Shown piece after piece: positions 41,474 to 51,513 of a stretch of DNA of 64,000 nucleotides. How positions within the stretch are numbered: position 1 is the first letter of the stretch; each line of letters starts with the position of its first letter. The translations under genes and the position numbers were made by a program. Source of the stretch: Roseateles sp. DAIF2 (GTDB taxonomy: Bacteria > Pseudomonadota > Gammaproteobacteria > Burkholderiales > Burkholderiaceae_C). The notes beneath the pieces were generated by a model, which did no database searches, was not told where the DNA came from, and was given only the letters and a program-made list of their open reading frames with translations. The stretch is from the NCBI RefSeq assembly GCF_015624425.1, contig NZ_CP049919.1, positions 1,798,001 through 1,862,000 of the forward strand. Direction: 5' to 3'.

Positions 41474-43372
41474 ATGAACTATGCCCTGCTGAAGACGGTC
41501 AACAGCCCCTCCGATCTGCGCCGCCTGCCGCGCACGGATCTGAAGAAACTGTCCGACGAGCTGCGCGCCTATGTGCTGGACAGCGTGGCCAAGGTCGGCA
41601 ACGGCCACCTGGGCTCCAATCTCGGCACGGTCGAGCTGACCGTGGCCCTGCACTATGTGTTCAACACGCCGCATGACCGCCTGGTCTGGGACGTGGGCCA
41701 CCAGACCTATCCGCACAAGGTGCTGACCGGCCGCCGCGAGGCCATGGCCACCCTGCGCCAAGCGGGCGGCATGAGCGGCTTTCCGCGCCGCGACGAGAGC
41801 GAGTACGACACCTTCGGCACCGGCCATTCCAGCACCTCGATCTCGGCCGCCCATGGCATGGCGATGGCCGCCAAGCTCAAGGGCGAGGACCGCAAGACCG
41901 TGGCCATCATCGGCGACGGCGCGATGACCGCCGGCATGGCCTTCGAGGCGCTGAACAACGCTGGCGTCTCGCATGGCGGGCTGCTCGGCGATGTGCTGGT
42001 GATCCTGAACGACAACGACATGTCGATCAGCCCGCCGGTCGGCGCGCTGAACAAATACCTGGCGCGCCTGATGAGCGGCAAGTTCTACGCCGCTGCGCGC
42101 GAGGGCGCGAAGTCGGTGCTGAAGAACACGCCGCTGTACGAGTTCGCGCGCCGCTTCGAGGAGCACACCAAGGGCATGGTCGTGCCCGGCACGATCTTCG
42201 AGGAATTCGGCTTCAACTATGTCGGCCCGATTGATGGCCATGACCTGGAATCGCTGATCCCCACCCTGGAAAACCTGCGCGGCAAGAGCGGCCCGCAGTT
42301 CCTGCATGTGGTGACCAAGAAGGGCGCGGGCTACAAGCTGGCCGAGGCCGACCCGGTCAAGTACCACGCGGCCTCCGGCAAGTTCGACCCCGCGGTCGGC
42401 TTCGTCAAGCCGGCGACGCCGGCCAAGACCACCTTCACCCAGGTGTTCGGCGAATGGCTGTGCGACATGGCCGAGCAGGACAAGCGCCTGGTCGGCATCA
42501 CGCCGGCGATGCGCGAGGGTTCGGGCATGGTGGACTTCCACAAGCGCTTCCCGACCCGCTATCACGACGTCGGCATCGCCGAGCAGCATTCGGTGACCTT
42601 CGCCGCCGGCATGGCCTGCGAGGGCCTGAAGCCGGTGGTGGCGATCTACTCGACCTTCCTGCAGCGCGCCTACGACCAGCTGGTGCATGACGTCGCGATC
42701 CAGAACCTGCCGGTGCTGTTCGCGCTGGACCGCGCCGGCCTGGTCGGTGCCGATGGCGCGACCCATGCCGGCAACTACGACATCGCCTTCACCCGCTGCA
42801 TCCCGAACATGGCGATCCTGACGCCGGCCGACGAGAACGAGTGCCGCCAGGCCCTGTTCACCGGCTTCAGCCATGACGGCCCGACCGCGGTGCGCTACCC
42901 GCGCGGCGCCGGCGCCGGCATCGCGGTGCAGAAGGACATGCAGGTCCTGCCCTGGGGCAAGGGCGAGCTGCGCCGCAAGGGCTCGCGCATCGCGATCCTG
43001 GCCTTCGGCACCCTGCTGTACCCGGCCCTGAAGGCGGCCGAGAGCCTGGATGCGACGGTCGCGAACATGCGCTTCGTCAAGCCGCTGGACACCGAGCTGG
43101 TGGCCGAGCTGGCGCGCACCCATGAGGCCATCGTCACGGTCGAGGACGGCTGCGTGATGGGCGGCGCCGGCTCCGCGGTGCTGGAGGCGCTGCAGGCCGC
43201 CGGCTTGGCCCTGCCGGTGCTGCAGCTGGGCCTGCCCGACGAGTTCATCGAGCATGGCGATGCGGCCAAGCTGATGGCGCAATGCGGCCTGGATGCCGCC
43301 GGCATCGAGCAGAGCATCCTGAAGCGCTTCGGCGCCCGGCCGACCCTGGTGGCACGCGCCGCCAACCAGTAA
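41474..43372 (+). CDS. dxs: 1-deoxy-D-xylulose-5-phosphate synthase
   Basis: DXS of 632 residues, the first enzyme of the MEP isoprenoid pathway. It shows the thiamine-diphosphate motif [18 protein letters not shown] (G-D-G...N-N), HGHDL-type signature DGHDLESLI, and [17 protein letters not shown] (the catalytic Glu and His) in the pyrimidine-binding domain. Start at MNYALLK (41474) follows the conserved N-terminus; a longer frame starts at 41447. It completes the classical xseB-ispA-dxs operon. Confidence 0.95.
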   Translation: MNYALLKTVNSPSDLRRLPRTDLKKLSDELRAYVLDSVAKVGNGHLGSNLGTVELTVALHYVFNTPHDRLVWDVGHQTYPHKVLTGRREAMATLRQAGGMSGFPRRDESEYDTFGTGHSSTSISAAHGMAMAAKLKGEDRKTVAIIGDGAMTAGMAFEALNNAGVSHGGLLGDVLVILNDNDMSISPPVGALNKYLARLMSGKFYAAAREGAKSVLKNTPLYEFARRFEEHTKGMVVPGTIFEEFGFNYVGPIDGHDLESLIPTLENLRGKSGPQFLHVVTKKGAGYKLAEADPVKYHAASGKFDPAVGFVKPATPAKTTFTQVFGEWLCDMAEQDKRLVGITPAMREGSGMVDFHKRFPTRYHDVGIAEQHSVTFAAGMACEGLKPVVAIYSTFLQRAYDQLVHDVAIQNLPVLFALDRAGLVGADGATHAGNYDIAFTRCIPNMAILTPADENECRQALFTGFSHDGPTAVRYPRGAGAGIAVQKDMQVLPWGKGELRRKGSRIAILAFGTLLYPALKAAESLDATVANMRFVKPLDTELVAELARTHEAIVTVEDGCVMGGAGSAVLEALQAAGLALPVLQLGLPDEFIEHGDAAKLMAQCGLDAAGIEQSILKRFGARPTLVARAANQ

Positions 43373-43375
43373 AGA

Positions 43376-44293
43376 TCAGCAAAGAAGTGTGGCGAGCCGG
43401 CCGGGCATGGCCCCGGCCGCCGCGCGCAGCTGCTCCAGCAGGGCCCGCACCAGCGGCTGCGCAGGCCTGAACTCGGGCAGCAGCGCATTGACCCGGAAGG
43501 GCACCGAAACCGAGAAGCGCCGCAGTGCCAGCCCCGGGCCAGCGACGGCTAGGGCCGTCAGCGGATTCACGATCGCCAGGCCCAGGCCCTGCTGCACCAG
43601 CGCGCAGACCGCCGCCGCGCTGTGCGTCTCCAGCCGCAGCCGGCGCTCGACCCCGGCCTCGGCGAACAGCGCATCGAATTGGCGCCGGTAGGGATCCTCC
43701 GGCGAGAGGCTGACGAAATCCTCACCGGCGAAATCGGCCGGCTCCAGCACCGGCCTGGCCAGCAGCCGGTGCCCGGCCGGCAGCACGCAGACCTCGTCCA
43801 GCTGCAGCAGCGGCTCCAGCCGCGTGCCCGGGGCCGGCTGGCCGGATTCCGACAGACCCAGGTCGAAGCGCTGGGCCCCCATCCATTCCTCCAGCAGCGG
43901 CGACTCCTGCGGCGTGATCGACAGCTGCGCACCGGAGTGCTGGCGCAAGAAGCCGGCGCAGGCCTCGGGCAGCAGGGCATGGGCGAGCGCCGGCAGGCAC
44001 AGCACCGAGAGCCTGGCCTCGTCCTCGGCGCGGCCCAGCTGCGCCGCGCGTTCCGCCACCCGGGCCAGGCCCTGGTAGCTGCGCTGCACCTCCTCGAACA
44101 GGGCCAGCGCCCGCGCGTTCGCGCGCAAGCGCCCGGCTTGGCGTTCGAACAGGGCATAGCCCAGCAGCTGTTCCAGGCGCGCCAGCTCCCGGCTCACGGT
44201 GGGCTGGCTGCTGTGCAGCAGGGCGGCGGCGCCGGTGACGCTGCCGGCGGTCATCACGGCGCGGAACACCTCGATATGGCGATGGCTGATCAT
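43376..44293 (-). CDS. lysR: LysR-type regulator, probably of lysA
   Basis: A 305-residue LTTR with an N-terminal winged helix (RHIEVFRAVMTAGSVTGAAALLHSSQPTVSRELARLEQLL; key A-x3-x-x-SQPTVSRxIxxLE) and a C-terminal effector domain. It is divergent from lysA with a 109 bp gap, the same arrangement as E. coli lysR/lysA, so activation of lysA by diaminopimelate is likely. It ends three bases from the dxs stop, convergent. Confidence 0.88.
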   Translation of the reverse strand: MISHRHIEVFRAVMTAGSVTGAAALLHSSQPTVSRELARLEQLLGYALFERQAGRLRANARALALFEEVQRSYQGLARVAERAAQLGRAEDEARLSVLCLPALAHALLPEACAGFLRQHSGAQLSITPQESPLLEEWMGAQRFDLGLSESGQPAPGTRLEPLLQLDEVCVLPAGHRLLARPVLEPADFAGEDFVSLSPEDPYRRQFDALFAEAGVERRLRLETHSAAAVCALVQQGLGLAIVNPLTALAVAGPGLALRRFSVSVPFRVNALLPEFRPAQPLVRALLEQLRAAAGAMPGRLATLLC

Positions 44294-44311
44294 CCGCCAA
44301 CCATATCAGTA

Positions 44312-44346
44312 TTGAATGATTGAAGAAAATCAAAGCATTTGAATGA
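44312..44346. promoter_or_regulatory. Probable LysR-binding region between lysR and lysA
   Basis: Two copies of TTGAATGA (44312-44319 and 44339-44346) flank the dyad TTGA-AGAAAA-TCAA (44320-44333). LTTR sites are of the T-N11-A type, which the dyad and the T/A spacing fit. This AT-rich stretch is the only such one in the gap. The exact site is not certain. Confidence 0.5.
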
Positions 44347-44402
44347 ATGAATGGCGGCTGGCATGCTGCGCGCATTCTGAATTTCCCTAGCGAGCCTTTG
44401 CC

Positions 44403-45647
44403 ATGCCCCGTCCGCTGTCCGCGCCCCTGCTCTGGAACCTGGCCGAACGCTTCGGCACCCCGCTGTGGGTCTACGACGCGGCGGTGATCCGCGCGCGCGT
44501 GGCGGCGCTGCGCGCCTTCGACACGATCCGCTTCGCGCAGAAGGCCTGCTCGAACACCCATATCCTCAAGCTGATGCGCGAGCAGGGCGTTCATGTGGAC
44601 GCGGTCTCCCGCGGCGAGATCCTGCGCGCGCTGGCGGCCGGCTACCGGGCCGGGCCGGACGGCGAGATCGTCTTCACCGCCGATCTGCTGGACCGCGAGA
44701 CCCTGGCCACGGTCGCCGAGCACCGGGTGCCGGTCAATGCCGGCTCGATCGACATGCTGGGCCAGCTGGGCGCGGCCTCGCCCGGCCATCCGGTCTGGCT
44801 GCGCATCAACCCCGGCTTCGGCCATGGCCACAGCAACAAGACCAATACCGGCGGCGAGCACAGCAAGCATGGCATCTGGCACAGCGAACTGGGCGCGGCG
44901 CTGGCGGCCGTTTCCAGGCATGGCTTGAAGCTGGTCGGCCTGCACATGCATATCGGCTCCGGCGTCGACTACGGCCATCTGGCCCAGGTCTGCGGCGCGA
45001 TGGTCGATCTGGTGCGCCAGGCCCGCGAGGCCGGCCATGACCTGGCCGCGATCTCGGCCGGCGGCGGGCTCTCGATCCCCTATCGCGAGGGCGGGGCGGT
45101 GATCGACACCGCGCATTACTTCGGCCTCTGGGACGCGGCGCGGCGGCAGGCCGAGGCCCTGGTCGGCCACCAGCTGCATCTGGAGATCGAACCGGGCCGC
45201 TACCTGGTGGCCGAGTCCGGCCTGCTGCTGGCCGAGGTGCGCGCCACCAAGAATGCCGGCGCGAACCATTTCGTGCTGGTCGACGCCGGCTTCAACGAGC
45301 TGATGCGCCCGGCCATGTACGGCGCCTTCCATGCGATGGAGGTGCTGGCCAGGGACGGCGGCACGCGCGAGTCGCGGCCCACCGTGGTGGCCGGCCCGCT
45401 GTGTGAGTCGGGCGATGTGTTCACGCAGGAGGACGGCGGCGTGGTCGTGCCGCGCGAGCTGGCCCGCGCCGAGGTGGGCGACCTGCTGGTGATCCACGAC
45501 ACCGGTGCCTATGGCGCCTCCATGTCCAGCAACTACAACAGCCGGCCGCTGATCGCCGAGGTGCTGGTCGACGGCTCGGACCCGGCCTCGGCGCGCCTGA
45601 TCCGGCGCCGCCAGACGGTCGAGGAGCTGCTGGCACTGGAACTTTGA
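44403..45647 (+). CDS. lysA: Diaminopimelate decarboxylase
   Basis: A 414-residue PLP enzyme, the last step of lysine synthesis. The PLP lysine is in FAQKACSNTHILKLM (K47), followed by VHVDAVSRGE, the glycine-rich phosphate loop SAGGGLSIPY, the LEIEPGRYLVAESG segment and the substrate-side cysteine in GPLCESGDVF. The size and pattern match proteobacterial LysA. It is divergently transcribed from lysR. Confidence 0.95.
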   Translation: MPRPLSAPLLWNLAERFGTPLWVYDAAVIRARVAALRAFDTIRFAQKACSNTHILKLMREQGVHVDAVSRGEILRALAAGYRAGPDGEIVFTADLLDRETLATVAEHRVPVNAGSIDMLGQLGAASPGHPVWLRINPGFGHGHSNKTNTGGEHSKHGIWHSELGAALAAVSRHGLKLVGLHMHIGSGVDYGHLAQVCGAMVDLVRQAREAGHDLAAISAGGGLSIPYREGGAVIDTAHYFGLWDAARRQAEALVGHQLHLEIEPGRYLVAESGLLLAEVRATKNAGANHFVLVDAGFNELMRPAMYGAFHAMEVLARDGGTRESRPTVVAGPLCESGDVFTQEDGGVVVPRELARAEVGDLLVIHDTGAYGASMSSNYNSRPLIAEVLVDGSDPASARLIRRRQTVEELLALEL

Positions 45648-45676
45648 TATTGCTATCGCACAAATTTTGAGCAATA
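45648..45676. promoter_or_regulatory. Dyad in the ahpC upstream region
   Basis: TATTGCT (45648-45654) and AGCAATA (45670-45676) are perfect 7 bp arms separated by 15 bases of AT-rich sequence. It lies 112 bp before ahpC and directly after the lysA stop. A LysR-type regulator such as OxyR is a natural candidate; the fit to the tetrameric ATAG-N7-CTAT pattern is poor, so identity is open. Confidence 0.4.
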
Positions 45677-45788
45677 GACTGCATCAATAGGTGGAGCCAA
45701 TGGGGGCGATTTGATTAAACAAACCTAAGGGTTGGTGGGGATCGATATGATTCGTTCCATTCCATCAACCCACAGCGGAGTTTTCTCG

Positions 45789-46352
45789 ATGTCCCTGATC
45801 AACACCCAAGTCCAGCCCTTCAAGGCCCAAGCCTTCCACAACGGCAAGTTCATCGAAGTCACCGAAGCCTCGCTGAAGGGCAAGTGGTCCGTGCTGATCT
45901 TCATGCCGGCCGCCTTCACCTTCAACTGCCCGACCGAAGTGGAAGACGCCGCCGAGCATTACGCCGAATTCCAGAAGGCCGAGACCGAGGTCTACATCGT
46001 CACCACCGACACGCATTTCTCGCACAAGGTGTGGCACGAAACCAGCCCGGCCGTCGGCAAGGCCAAGTTCCCCCTGGTCGGTGACCCGACCCACGCCCTG
46101 ACCAATGCATTCGGCGTGCACATCCCGGAAGAAGGCCTGGCCCTGCGCGGCACCTTCGTGATCAACCCGGAAGGCGTGATCAAGACGGCTGAAGTGCACT
46201 CCAACGAGATCGCCCGCGACGTCAAGGAAACCCTGCGCAAGCTGAAGGCTGCCCAGTACACCGCCAAGAACCCCGGCCAGGTCTGCCCGGCCAAGTGGAA
46301 CGAAGGCGCCAAGACCATCGCCCCCTCGCTGGACCTGGTCGGCAAGATCTAA
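45789..46352 (+). CDS. ahpC: Alkyl hydroperoxide reductase subunit C (peroxiredoxin)
   Basis: A 187-residue typical two-Cys peroxiredoxin with the peroxidatic Cys in FTFNCPTE (C47) and the resolving Cys in VCPAKW (C166), the same positions as E. coli AhpC. It reduces H2O2 and organic peroxides, with AhpF as its reductant. GGAG lies nine bases before the ATG. It is followed by ahpF after a 168 bp gap in which a GGAAGGA site precedes ahpF. Confidence 0.96.
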   Translation: MSLINTQVQPFKAQAFHNGKFIEVTEASLKGKWSVLIFMPAAFTFNCPTEVEDAAEHYAEFQKAETEVYIVTTDTHFSHKVWHETSPAVGKAKFPLVGDPTHALTNAFGVHIPEEGLALRGTFVINPEGVIKTAEVHSNEIARDVKETLRKLKAAQYTAKNPGQVCPAKWNEGAKTIAPSLDLVGKI

Positions 46353-46520
46353 ATAGATCTGCCCCTCCCACCCGTGTTGAGGTCCGTCCTCATCACCGCT
46401 TGCAGCATTTCCGGCGGCCTTGGCGCCGCCGGGATGCCCCTGGCCGCCCGTTCGCGTGAAAGGAGGCCAGCTCTCAAAGTCGCTTGATTGATCGAATTCG
46501 AATAGGAAGGAAGCACCACC

Positions 46521-48074
46521 ATGTTGGACGACACCCTGAAGGCCCAGCTCAAGGCATACCTGGGGCGCGTCACCCTGCCGTTCGAGATCGAGGCTTCCCT
46601 GAGCGACTCTGAGAGCTCCCGCGAGCTGCAGCAACTGCTGCAGGACATCGCCGCGATGTCCGACAAGATCACCCTGCGCACCGATGGCCAGGACGCCCGC
46701 CGTCCTTCCTTCAGCCTCAAGCGCACCGGCACCGAGCAGAGCCTGCGCTTTGCCGCCATCCCGCTGGGCCATGAGTTCACCTCCCTCGTGCTGGCCTTGC
46801 TGTGGACCGGCGGCCATCCGCCCAAGGTCGAGCAAGACACCATCGAGCGCATCAAGGGCCTGGACGGCGACTATGCCTTCGAGGTCTACATGTCCCTGTC
46901 CTGCCACAACTGCCCGGACGTGGTGCAGGCCCTGTCGCTGATGTCGGTGCTGAACCCCAAGGTCAAGTCCGTCGTGGTCGACGGTGCCCTGTTCCAGGAC
47001 GAGGTCAATGGCCGCGAGATCATGGCCGTGCCGGCGGTCTGGTTGAACGGCGCGCCCTTCGGCTCGGGCCGCATGACGGTGGAAGAGATCGTCGCCAAGC
47101 TGGACAGTGGCGCGGCCGCCAAGGACGCCGAGAAGCTCAGCGCCAAGGAAGCCTTCGACGTGCTGATCGTCGGCGGTGGCCCGGCCGGCGCCGCGGCGGC
47201 TGTCTATGCCGCCCGCAAGGGCATCCGCACCGGCATCGCCGCCGAGCGCTTCGGCGGCCAGGTCAATGACACGATGGCGATCGAGAACTACATCTCGGTG
47301 CTGGAGACCGATGGTCCGAAGTTCGCGACCGCGCTGGAACAGCATGTCAAGCATTACGGCGTCGACACGATGAACCTGCAGCGCGCCACCGGTCTGGTGC
47401 CCGCAAGCCAGCCCGGCGGCCTGGTCGAGGTGCAGCTGGAAAACGGCGGCGTGCTTAGAGCCAAGACCGTGATCCTCTCCACCGGCGCGCGCTGGAGAAA
47501 CGTCAACGTGCCCGGCGAGCAGGAGTACAAGAACAAGGGCGTGGCCTACTGCCCGCATTGCGACGGCCCGCTGTTCAAGGGCAAGCGCGTCGCGGTGATC
47601 GGCGGCGGCAACTCCGGCGTCGAGGCCGCGATCGACCTGGCCGGCATCGTCTCGCATGTGACCCTGCTGGAGTTCGGCGAGCAGCTCCGTGCCGACGCGG
47701 TGCTGGTCAAGAAGCTGGAGAGCCTGGCCAACGTCAGCATCATCAAGCAGGCCCAGACCACCGAGTTCACCGGCGCGGGCGGCAAGCTCAGCGGCCTGAA
47801 CTACACCGACCGCGCCACCGGCGAGGCCAGGCGCGTCGAGCTGGAAGGCGTGTTCGTGCAGATCGGCCTGGTGCCCAACACCGAATGGCTGAAGGGCACG
47901 GTGGAGCTCTCCAAGCATGGCGAGATCATCGTCGACGCCAGGGGCCAGACCTCGGTGCCGGGCGTGTTCGCCGCCGGCGATGCGACGACGACGCCGTTCA
48001 AGCAGATCATCATCGCCGCCGGCGAGGGCGCGAAGGCGGCGTTGGCTGCGTTCGACCACATCATCCGCAACTGA
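46521..48074 (+). CDS. ahpF: Alkyl hydroperoxide reductase subunit F
   Basis: AhpF of 517 residues. The N-terminal tandem thioredoxin domain has the CHNC redox centre (SCHNCPD). The flavoprotein part has the FAD dinucleotide motif [12 protein letters not shown], the active disulfide [10 protein letters not shown] and [17 protein letters not shown] for NAD(P)H. It transfers electrons from NADH to AhpC. A strong terminator follows. Confidence 0.96.
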   Translation: MLDDTLKAQLKAYLGRVTLPFEIEASLSDSESSRELQQLLQDIAAMSDKITLRTDGQDARRPSFSLKRTGTEQSLRFAAIPLGHEFTSLVLALLWTGGHPPKVEQDTIERIKGLDGDYAFEVYMSLSCHNCPDVVQALSLMSVLNPKVKSVVVDGALFQDEVNGREIMAVPAVWLNGAPFGSGRMTVEEIVAKLDSGAAAKDAEKLSAKEAFDVLIVGGGPAGAAAAVYAARKGIRTGIAAERFGGQVNDTMAIENYISVLETDGPKFATALEQHVKHYGVDTMNLQRATGLVPASQPGGLVEVQLENGGVLRAKTVILSTGARWRNVNVPGEQEYKNKGVAYCPHCDGPLFKGKRVAVIGGGNSGVEAAIDLAGIVSHVTLLEFGEQLRADAVLVKKLESLANVSIIKQAQTTEFTGAGGKLSGLNYTDRATGEARRVELEGVFVQIGLVPNTEWLKGTVELSKHGEIIVDARGQTSVPGVFAAGDATTTPFKQIIIAAGEGAKAALAAFDHIIRN

Positions 48075-48102
48075 AGCGGGCGGCCCAGAGGGCTGTTGTA
48101 GA

Positions 48103-48134
48103 AAAGGCCGGTCAATCATTGTTGACCGGCCTTT
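48103..48134 (+). terminator. Rho-independent terminator after ahpF
   Basis: AAAGGCCGGTCAA and TTGACCGGCCTTT are perfect 13 bp arms with a six-base loop (TCATTG), flanked by A and T runs. Confidence 0.88.
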
Positions 48135-48214
48135 GCTTTGCTTGGCTGCTGCGGGCGGTGGTGGCGCGTTCTGTCGGCTTGCGGCCAGAAGCAGTCATCC
48201 AAGCTTGTTGTCAT

Positions 48215-49435
48215 CTAGGACTTCAACTGCTCCAACCCTCCACGGGCGCATAGGGCTTGCTTTTCCAGGCCAGCGTTAACCGCGATCAGGAAAGCCATAC
48301 CAGCAGTGCCACCCGCGAGCCACAGGGCAGTGTGTAGCCCCAATCCATCGACAGCATGTCCGCCTGACCAAGCCCCGACCGCAATGCCGATGTTGAACAC
48401 TCCCACATAAAGCGCGGTGGCAATCTCGACCGCGTCCGGCACGGCCTTCATCATCCACGTCATCAGACCTACCGAAACGCCACCGTAGGCCAAGCCCCAG
48501 ACGAGCAAGGCTGCGCCGCTGCCCACTGGCGAACTTCCGATAGTGAGAAACAGGATCTGCGTCAGCAGCAGCCCGAGCGCTATCGCCATCAAAGTCAGCT
48601 TGGTACGACGGGCGGCGACGATTCCCACGAGAAAGTTGCCGACAATTCCCGCGATACCGTAGGCGAGGAGTCCGCCTGGAATCCATCGCACGTCGAAGCC
48701 GCCCACCCACAAGAGCAAAGGCCGCACGAAGGTAAACGCCATGAAATGGCTGCCAACCAGGAAAAGCGTCAGCAGGAGTCCTGCTTGCAGCTTGCGGTTG
48801 CCAAGCTGCGTGCCGAACTGGCGCAGGCTGACGGCGCTGCTCACGGGCAGACTGGGAAGTACGGCGAGCAAAAGAACCAGAACGAGCCCACTGAGCAGTG
48901 CCATGCTGCCGAAAGCCCAGCGCCATCCACCCAGTTCGCCGATCAATGCGCCGAGTGGAACGCCCAGCACGGAAGCCGCTGCGACCCCACCGAAGACGAT
49001 GGACGTGGCGAGGCCCACGGCATGCGTTGGCACGAGTCGGGCTGCGAGCCCCCCGGCGACGGCCCAGATCCCGCCGATGCAAACGCCGACAAGAATGCGC
49101 GCAGCCAAAAGCCAGGGCAAACTCGGTGCCAGAGCCGACGCCAGGTTGGCGATCAACAGCAGCCCCAGCAATCCGCACAGAAGGCTGCGCCTGTCCATGC
49201 CGCCTGCTGCAATCACCACGAGGGGGGCGAACAACGCGGCCAACAACGCTGGCAGCGACATGGTCAGGCCGGCCGCTCCGGTTGATGTGCCAAGCGTTCC
49301 GGCCATCGCGTCCAGCACTCCGACCGGCAGCATCTCCGTGGTGACGACTGAGAAGGTGGCAAGGCCAACGGCGACCACGGCCCACCAGGAGGCTCCGGCA
49401 GGGGTTCTCGTCAACGTCGATGAGGCCATGTTCAT
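48215..49435 (-). CDS. MFS transporter (DHA1-like)
   Basis: A 406-residue 12-helix major facilitator protein. Motif A is seen as GGMDRRSLLCGLLGLLL in the helix II-III loop, and the cytoplasmic N-terminus is followed by WWAVVAVGLATFSVVTTEMLP, a start typical of purine/sugar-efflux-like MFS. It is less GC-rich, with more varied codon choice than its neighbours. It lies 47 bp after the second MFS gene on the same strand, and both probably answer to the divergent TetR. Substrate unknown. Confidence 0.85.
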   Translation of the reverse strand: MNMASSTLTRTPAGASWWAVVAVGLATFSVVTTEMLPVGVLDAMAGTLGTSTGAAGLTMSLPALLAALFAPLVVIAAGGMDRRSLLCGLLGLLLIANLASALAPSLPWLLAARILVGVCIGGIWAVAGGLAARLVPTHAVGLATSIVFGGVAAASVLGVPLGALIGELGGWRWAFGSMALLSGLVLVLLLAVLPSLPVSSAVSLRQFGTQLGNRKLQAGLLLTLFLVGSHFMAFTFVRPLLLWVGGFDVRWIPGGLLAYGIAGIVGNFLVGIVAARRTKLTLMAIALGLLLTQILFLTIGSSPVGSGAALLVWGLAYGGVSVGLMTWMMKAVPDAVEIATALYVGVFNIGIAVGAWSGGHAVDGLGLHTALWLAGGTAGMAFLIAVNAGLEKQALCARGGLEQLKS

Positions 49436-49482
49436 GGCTGGAATCCTTGTTCTTGAATGGAGGGGAGGAGAGGAGGCTGCTG

Positions 49483-50691
49483 TCACGCCGTGACTGTCGT
49501 GGCCGCGCCGCGCGGCGGCGCGAGCCGGGCGCCCGACAGCGTCGCCAGCAGGACCAGGGCGCCCGCGCAGAGCGCAACCCCGAATCCGCTTCGTGTACCG
49601 CCTTGGTCCACCAGATGGCCGGCGAGTGCGGCGCCCAAGGCCACCCCGACATTCAGGCCGGCAAGCAGCCAGGTCATCCCTTCGGTCGTGCGGTGCTCGG
49701 GCACGAGCCGTTCCAGCAGGGACATCGCCACGATCATGGTCGGCGCAAAGAACAAGCCGGCCACCAGCACCGCCGCCATCAGTGCAGCGACGCTGTCGAC
49801 GAACACCAATGGCAGCGTCGTTGCAGCGGTCGCCATGCCGCCCAGCAGCAGCAGGCGGTTCAACGGAGCCTTCAGCTCAAGCATGCCGAACAGCAGGCCG
49901 GCGAGGCAGGATCCGATCGCGTAAGCGGACAGCACCAGACTGGCCGCAACCGCTTGTCCGCGTTGCTCGGCAAAGGCGACGCTGACGATGTCCACGGTGC
50001 CAACGATGACGCCCATTGCAGCCATCAACAGCGCAAGCAGGCGGACTCCCGGAAAGCGCAGCAGGGACTGGGAGCGCACCATCCCGGCCGTCAGCCCCTG
50101 TGCCGGTGGTTCGGTGCCGCGTTGCACCACCAGGCCCGCGACGCCAAGAACCAGCAGCAACGCTGCTGCCAGCGGCCCAGCCTGGGGAAACAGCAGCACG
50201 GACAGTCCGACCGACAGTGGCGGCCCGGCAATGAAGCTCACTTCATCCAACACCGTTTCCAGCGCATGGGCGGTCTGCAGGCGCGGCTGGCCCCGAAAGA
50301 GGGTCGTCCAGCGTGCCCGCACCATGGCCGACATGCTCGGCATGCAGCCGGTGAGGATGGCGCCAATGAACAGGATCCAGTCGGGGCCGTTCCACCAGGT
50401 CCCCGCCAGCAGAAGCAGCATGCCCGCCACGCTGATCGCGGTGGCCACCGGTAGCACCCGGCGCTGCCCGTGCCGATCGACCTGACGAGAGACCTGCGGT
50501 GACACCAACGCATACGTCAGGACGAAGGCCGCCGACACAGCGCCTGCCAGCGCATAGCTGCCGCGCAACTGGGACAGCATGGTGATGATGCCGATACCGG
50601 TCATCGGCAGCGGCGTGCGCGCCACCAAGCCTGCAAGGACAAATCCCTTGCTTCCAGGCGCAGCGAAAAGTTCTCCATAAGCGTTGGCCAC
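49483..50691 (-). CDS. MFS transporter
   Basis: A 402-residue MFS protein with about 12 hydrophobic helices; motif-A-like QVDRHGQRRVLPVATAI lies in the helix II-III loop. It starts 104 bp from the divergent tetR gene, with repeated CATAC/GTATG operators in between. Its G/C bias is milder than in the window generally. Substrate is probably a drug or metabolite. No other function can be read. Confidence 0.85.
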   Translation of the reverse strand: MANAYGELFAAPGSKGFVLAGLVARTPLPMTGIGIITMLSQLRGSYALAGAVSAAFVLTYALVSPQVSRQVDRHGQRRVLPVATAISVAGMLLLLAGTWWNGPDWILFIGAILTGCMPSMSAMVRARWTTLFRGQPRLQTAHALETVLDEVSFIAGPPLSVGLSVLLFPQAGPLAAALLLVLGVAGLVVQRGTEPPAQGLTAGMVRSQSLLRFPGVRLLALLMAAMGVIVGTVDIVSVAFAEQRGQAVAASLVLSAYAIGSCLAGLLFGMLELKAPLNRLLLLGGMATAATTLPLVFVDSVAALMAAVLVAGLFFAPTMIVAMSLLERLVPEHRTTEGMTWLLAGLNVGVALGAALAGHLVDQGGTRSGFGVALCAGALVLLATLSGARLAPPRGAATTVTA

Positions 50692-50710
50692 TCGTTCTCC
50701 TGAGACAATA

Positions 50711-50749
50711 CATACATGGCGTATGAATAAATCATACCCGTATACATAC
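50711..50749. promoter_or_regulatory. Multi-copy TetR operator (CATAC/GTATG)
   Basis: Alternating half-sites form dyads: CATAC-N5-GTATG (50711-50725), GTATGA-N5-TCATAC (50721-50737, overlapping) and GTATACATAC (50740-50749). They fill the space between the MFS and tetR starts. The pattern of one repeated half-site at about one-helical-turn spacing fits cooperative binding by the divergent TetR regulator. Confidence 0.7.
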
Positions 50750-50794
50750 GCCCTGTTTGTAAAACCACTTCAACCCGTATGGAAGGACAGGGTC

Positions 50795-51382
50795 ATGGTT
50801 CGTCGCACCCGTGCCGAGATGGAAGAAACGCGTGCGGCCCTGCTGGCAACGGCGCGCAAGGTCTTCGCCACGCAGGGCTATGCCAGCACCTCGATGGACG
50901 ATCTGACCGCACAAGCGGGCTTCACCCGCGGGGCGCTGTACCACCACTTCGGCGACAAGAGGGGTTTGCTGGCGGCGGTCGTGCGGCAGATCGACGCCGA
51001 GACGGACGAGCGCCTGCAAGCAATCTCGAATGCGGCAGACGATCCATGGGAGGGGTTTCGTCGCCGATGCAGGGCCTATCTGGAGATGGCCATGGAGCCC
51101 GAGATCCAGCGCATCGTGCTACGCGACTCCAGAGCCGTCCTGGGTGGCTCCTCTCCAGAGGCGCAGCGGCATTGCGTGGCGTCGATGCAAGGGCTGATCG
51201 AAAATCTCATGCAGCAAGGCCTGATCGCGGAGGCCAACGCCCAGGCGTTGGCGACGATGGTTTATGGCAGCCTCGCTGAAGCAGCGTGCTGGATCGCTGA
51301 AGAGGGGGGCGGAGACGCGCGGCTAGCCCAAGGTCTTGCAACGCTGGAACTCCTGTTGCGCGGCGTGCGGCGCAGTCGCTGA
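50795..51382 (+). CDS. TetR-family regulator of the efflux genes
   Basis: A 195-residue TetR/AcrR-type repressor. The DNA-binding domain runs from RRTRAEMEETRAALLATARKVF to GYASTSMDDLTAQAGFTRGALYHHFGDKRGLL (key T-x-D-x-L-T-x-x-A-x-x-x-x-G-A-x-Y-x-H-F). A plausible GGACAGGG site precedes ATG 50795. It is divergent from two MFS genes and shares the CATAC/GTATG operators with them. Confidence 0.9.
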   Translation: MVRRTRAEMEETRAALLATARKVFATQGYASTSMDDLTAQAGFTRGALYHHFGDKRGLLAAVVRQIDAETDERLQAISNAADDPWEGFRRRCRAYLEMAMEPEIQRIVLRDSRAVLGGSSPEAQRHCVASMQGLIENLMQQGLIAEANAQALATMVYGSLAEAACWIAEEGGGDARLAQGLATLELLLRGVRRSR

Positions 51383-51513
51383 GCGGCGACTGTTGACTCA
51401 AACCGGCGCTGCTTTGAGGCTCGACTCCATCCGGGAATGAGCGTCTGCCCTGCTCACCAGTCATAGACCGCTATGGGTCGAAAGCCGCCAGCCACCGCCA
51501 ACTCGGCTCCACC

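Noticed and set aside
45732..45789. Longer N-terminus for AhpC from 45732
   Set aside because: It adds residues not found in AhpC, and GGAG is correctly placed only for the ATG at 45789.
48180..48215. Short stretches at the edges of the efflux block (GGCCAGAAGCAGTC near 48185 and ACCGCTATGGGTCG near 51468) that look familiar from intergenic remnants in soil proteobacteria
   Set aside because: They are too short and not repeats of each other, so they do not show an insertion boundary.
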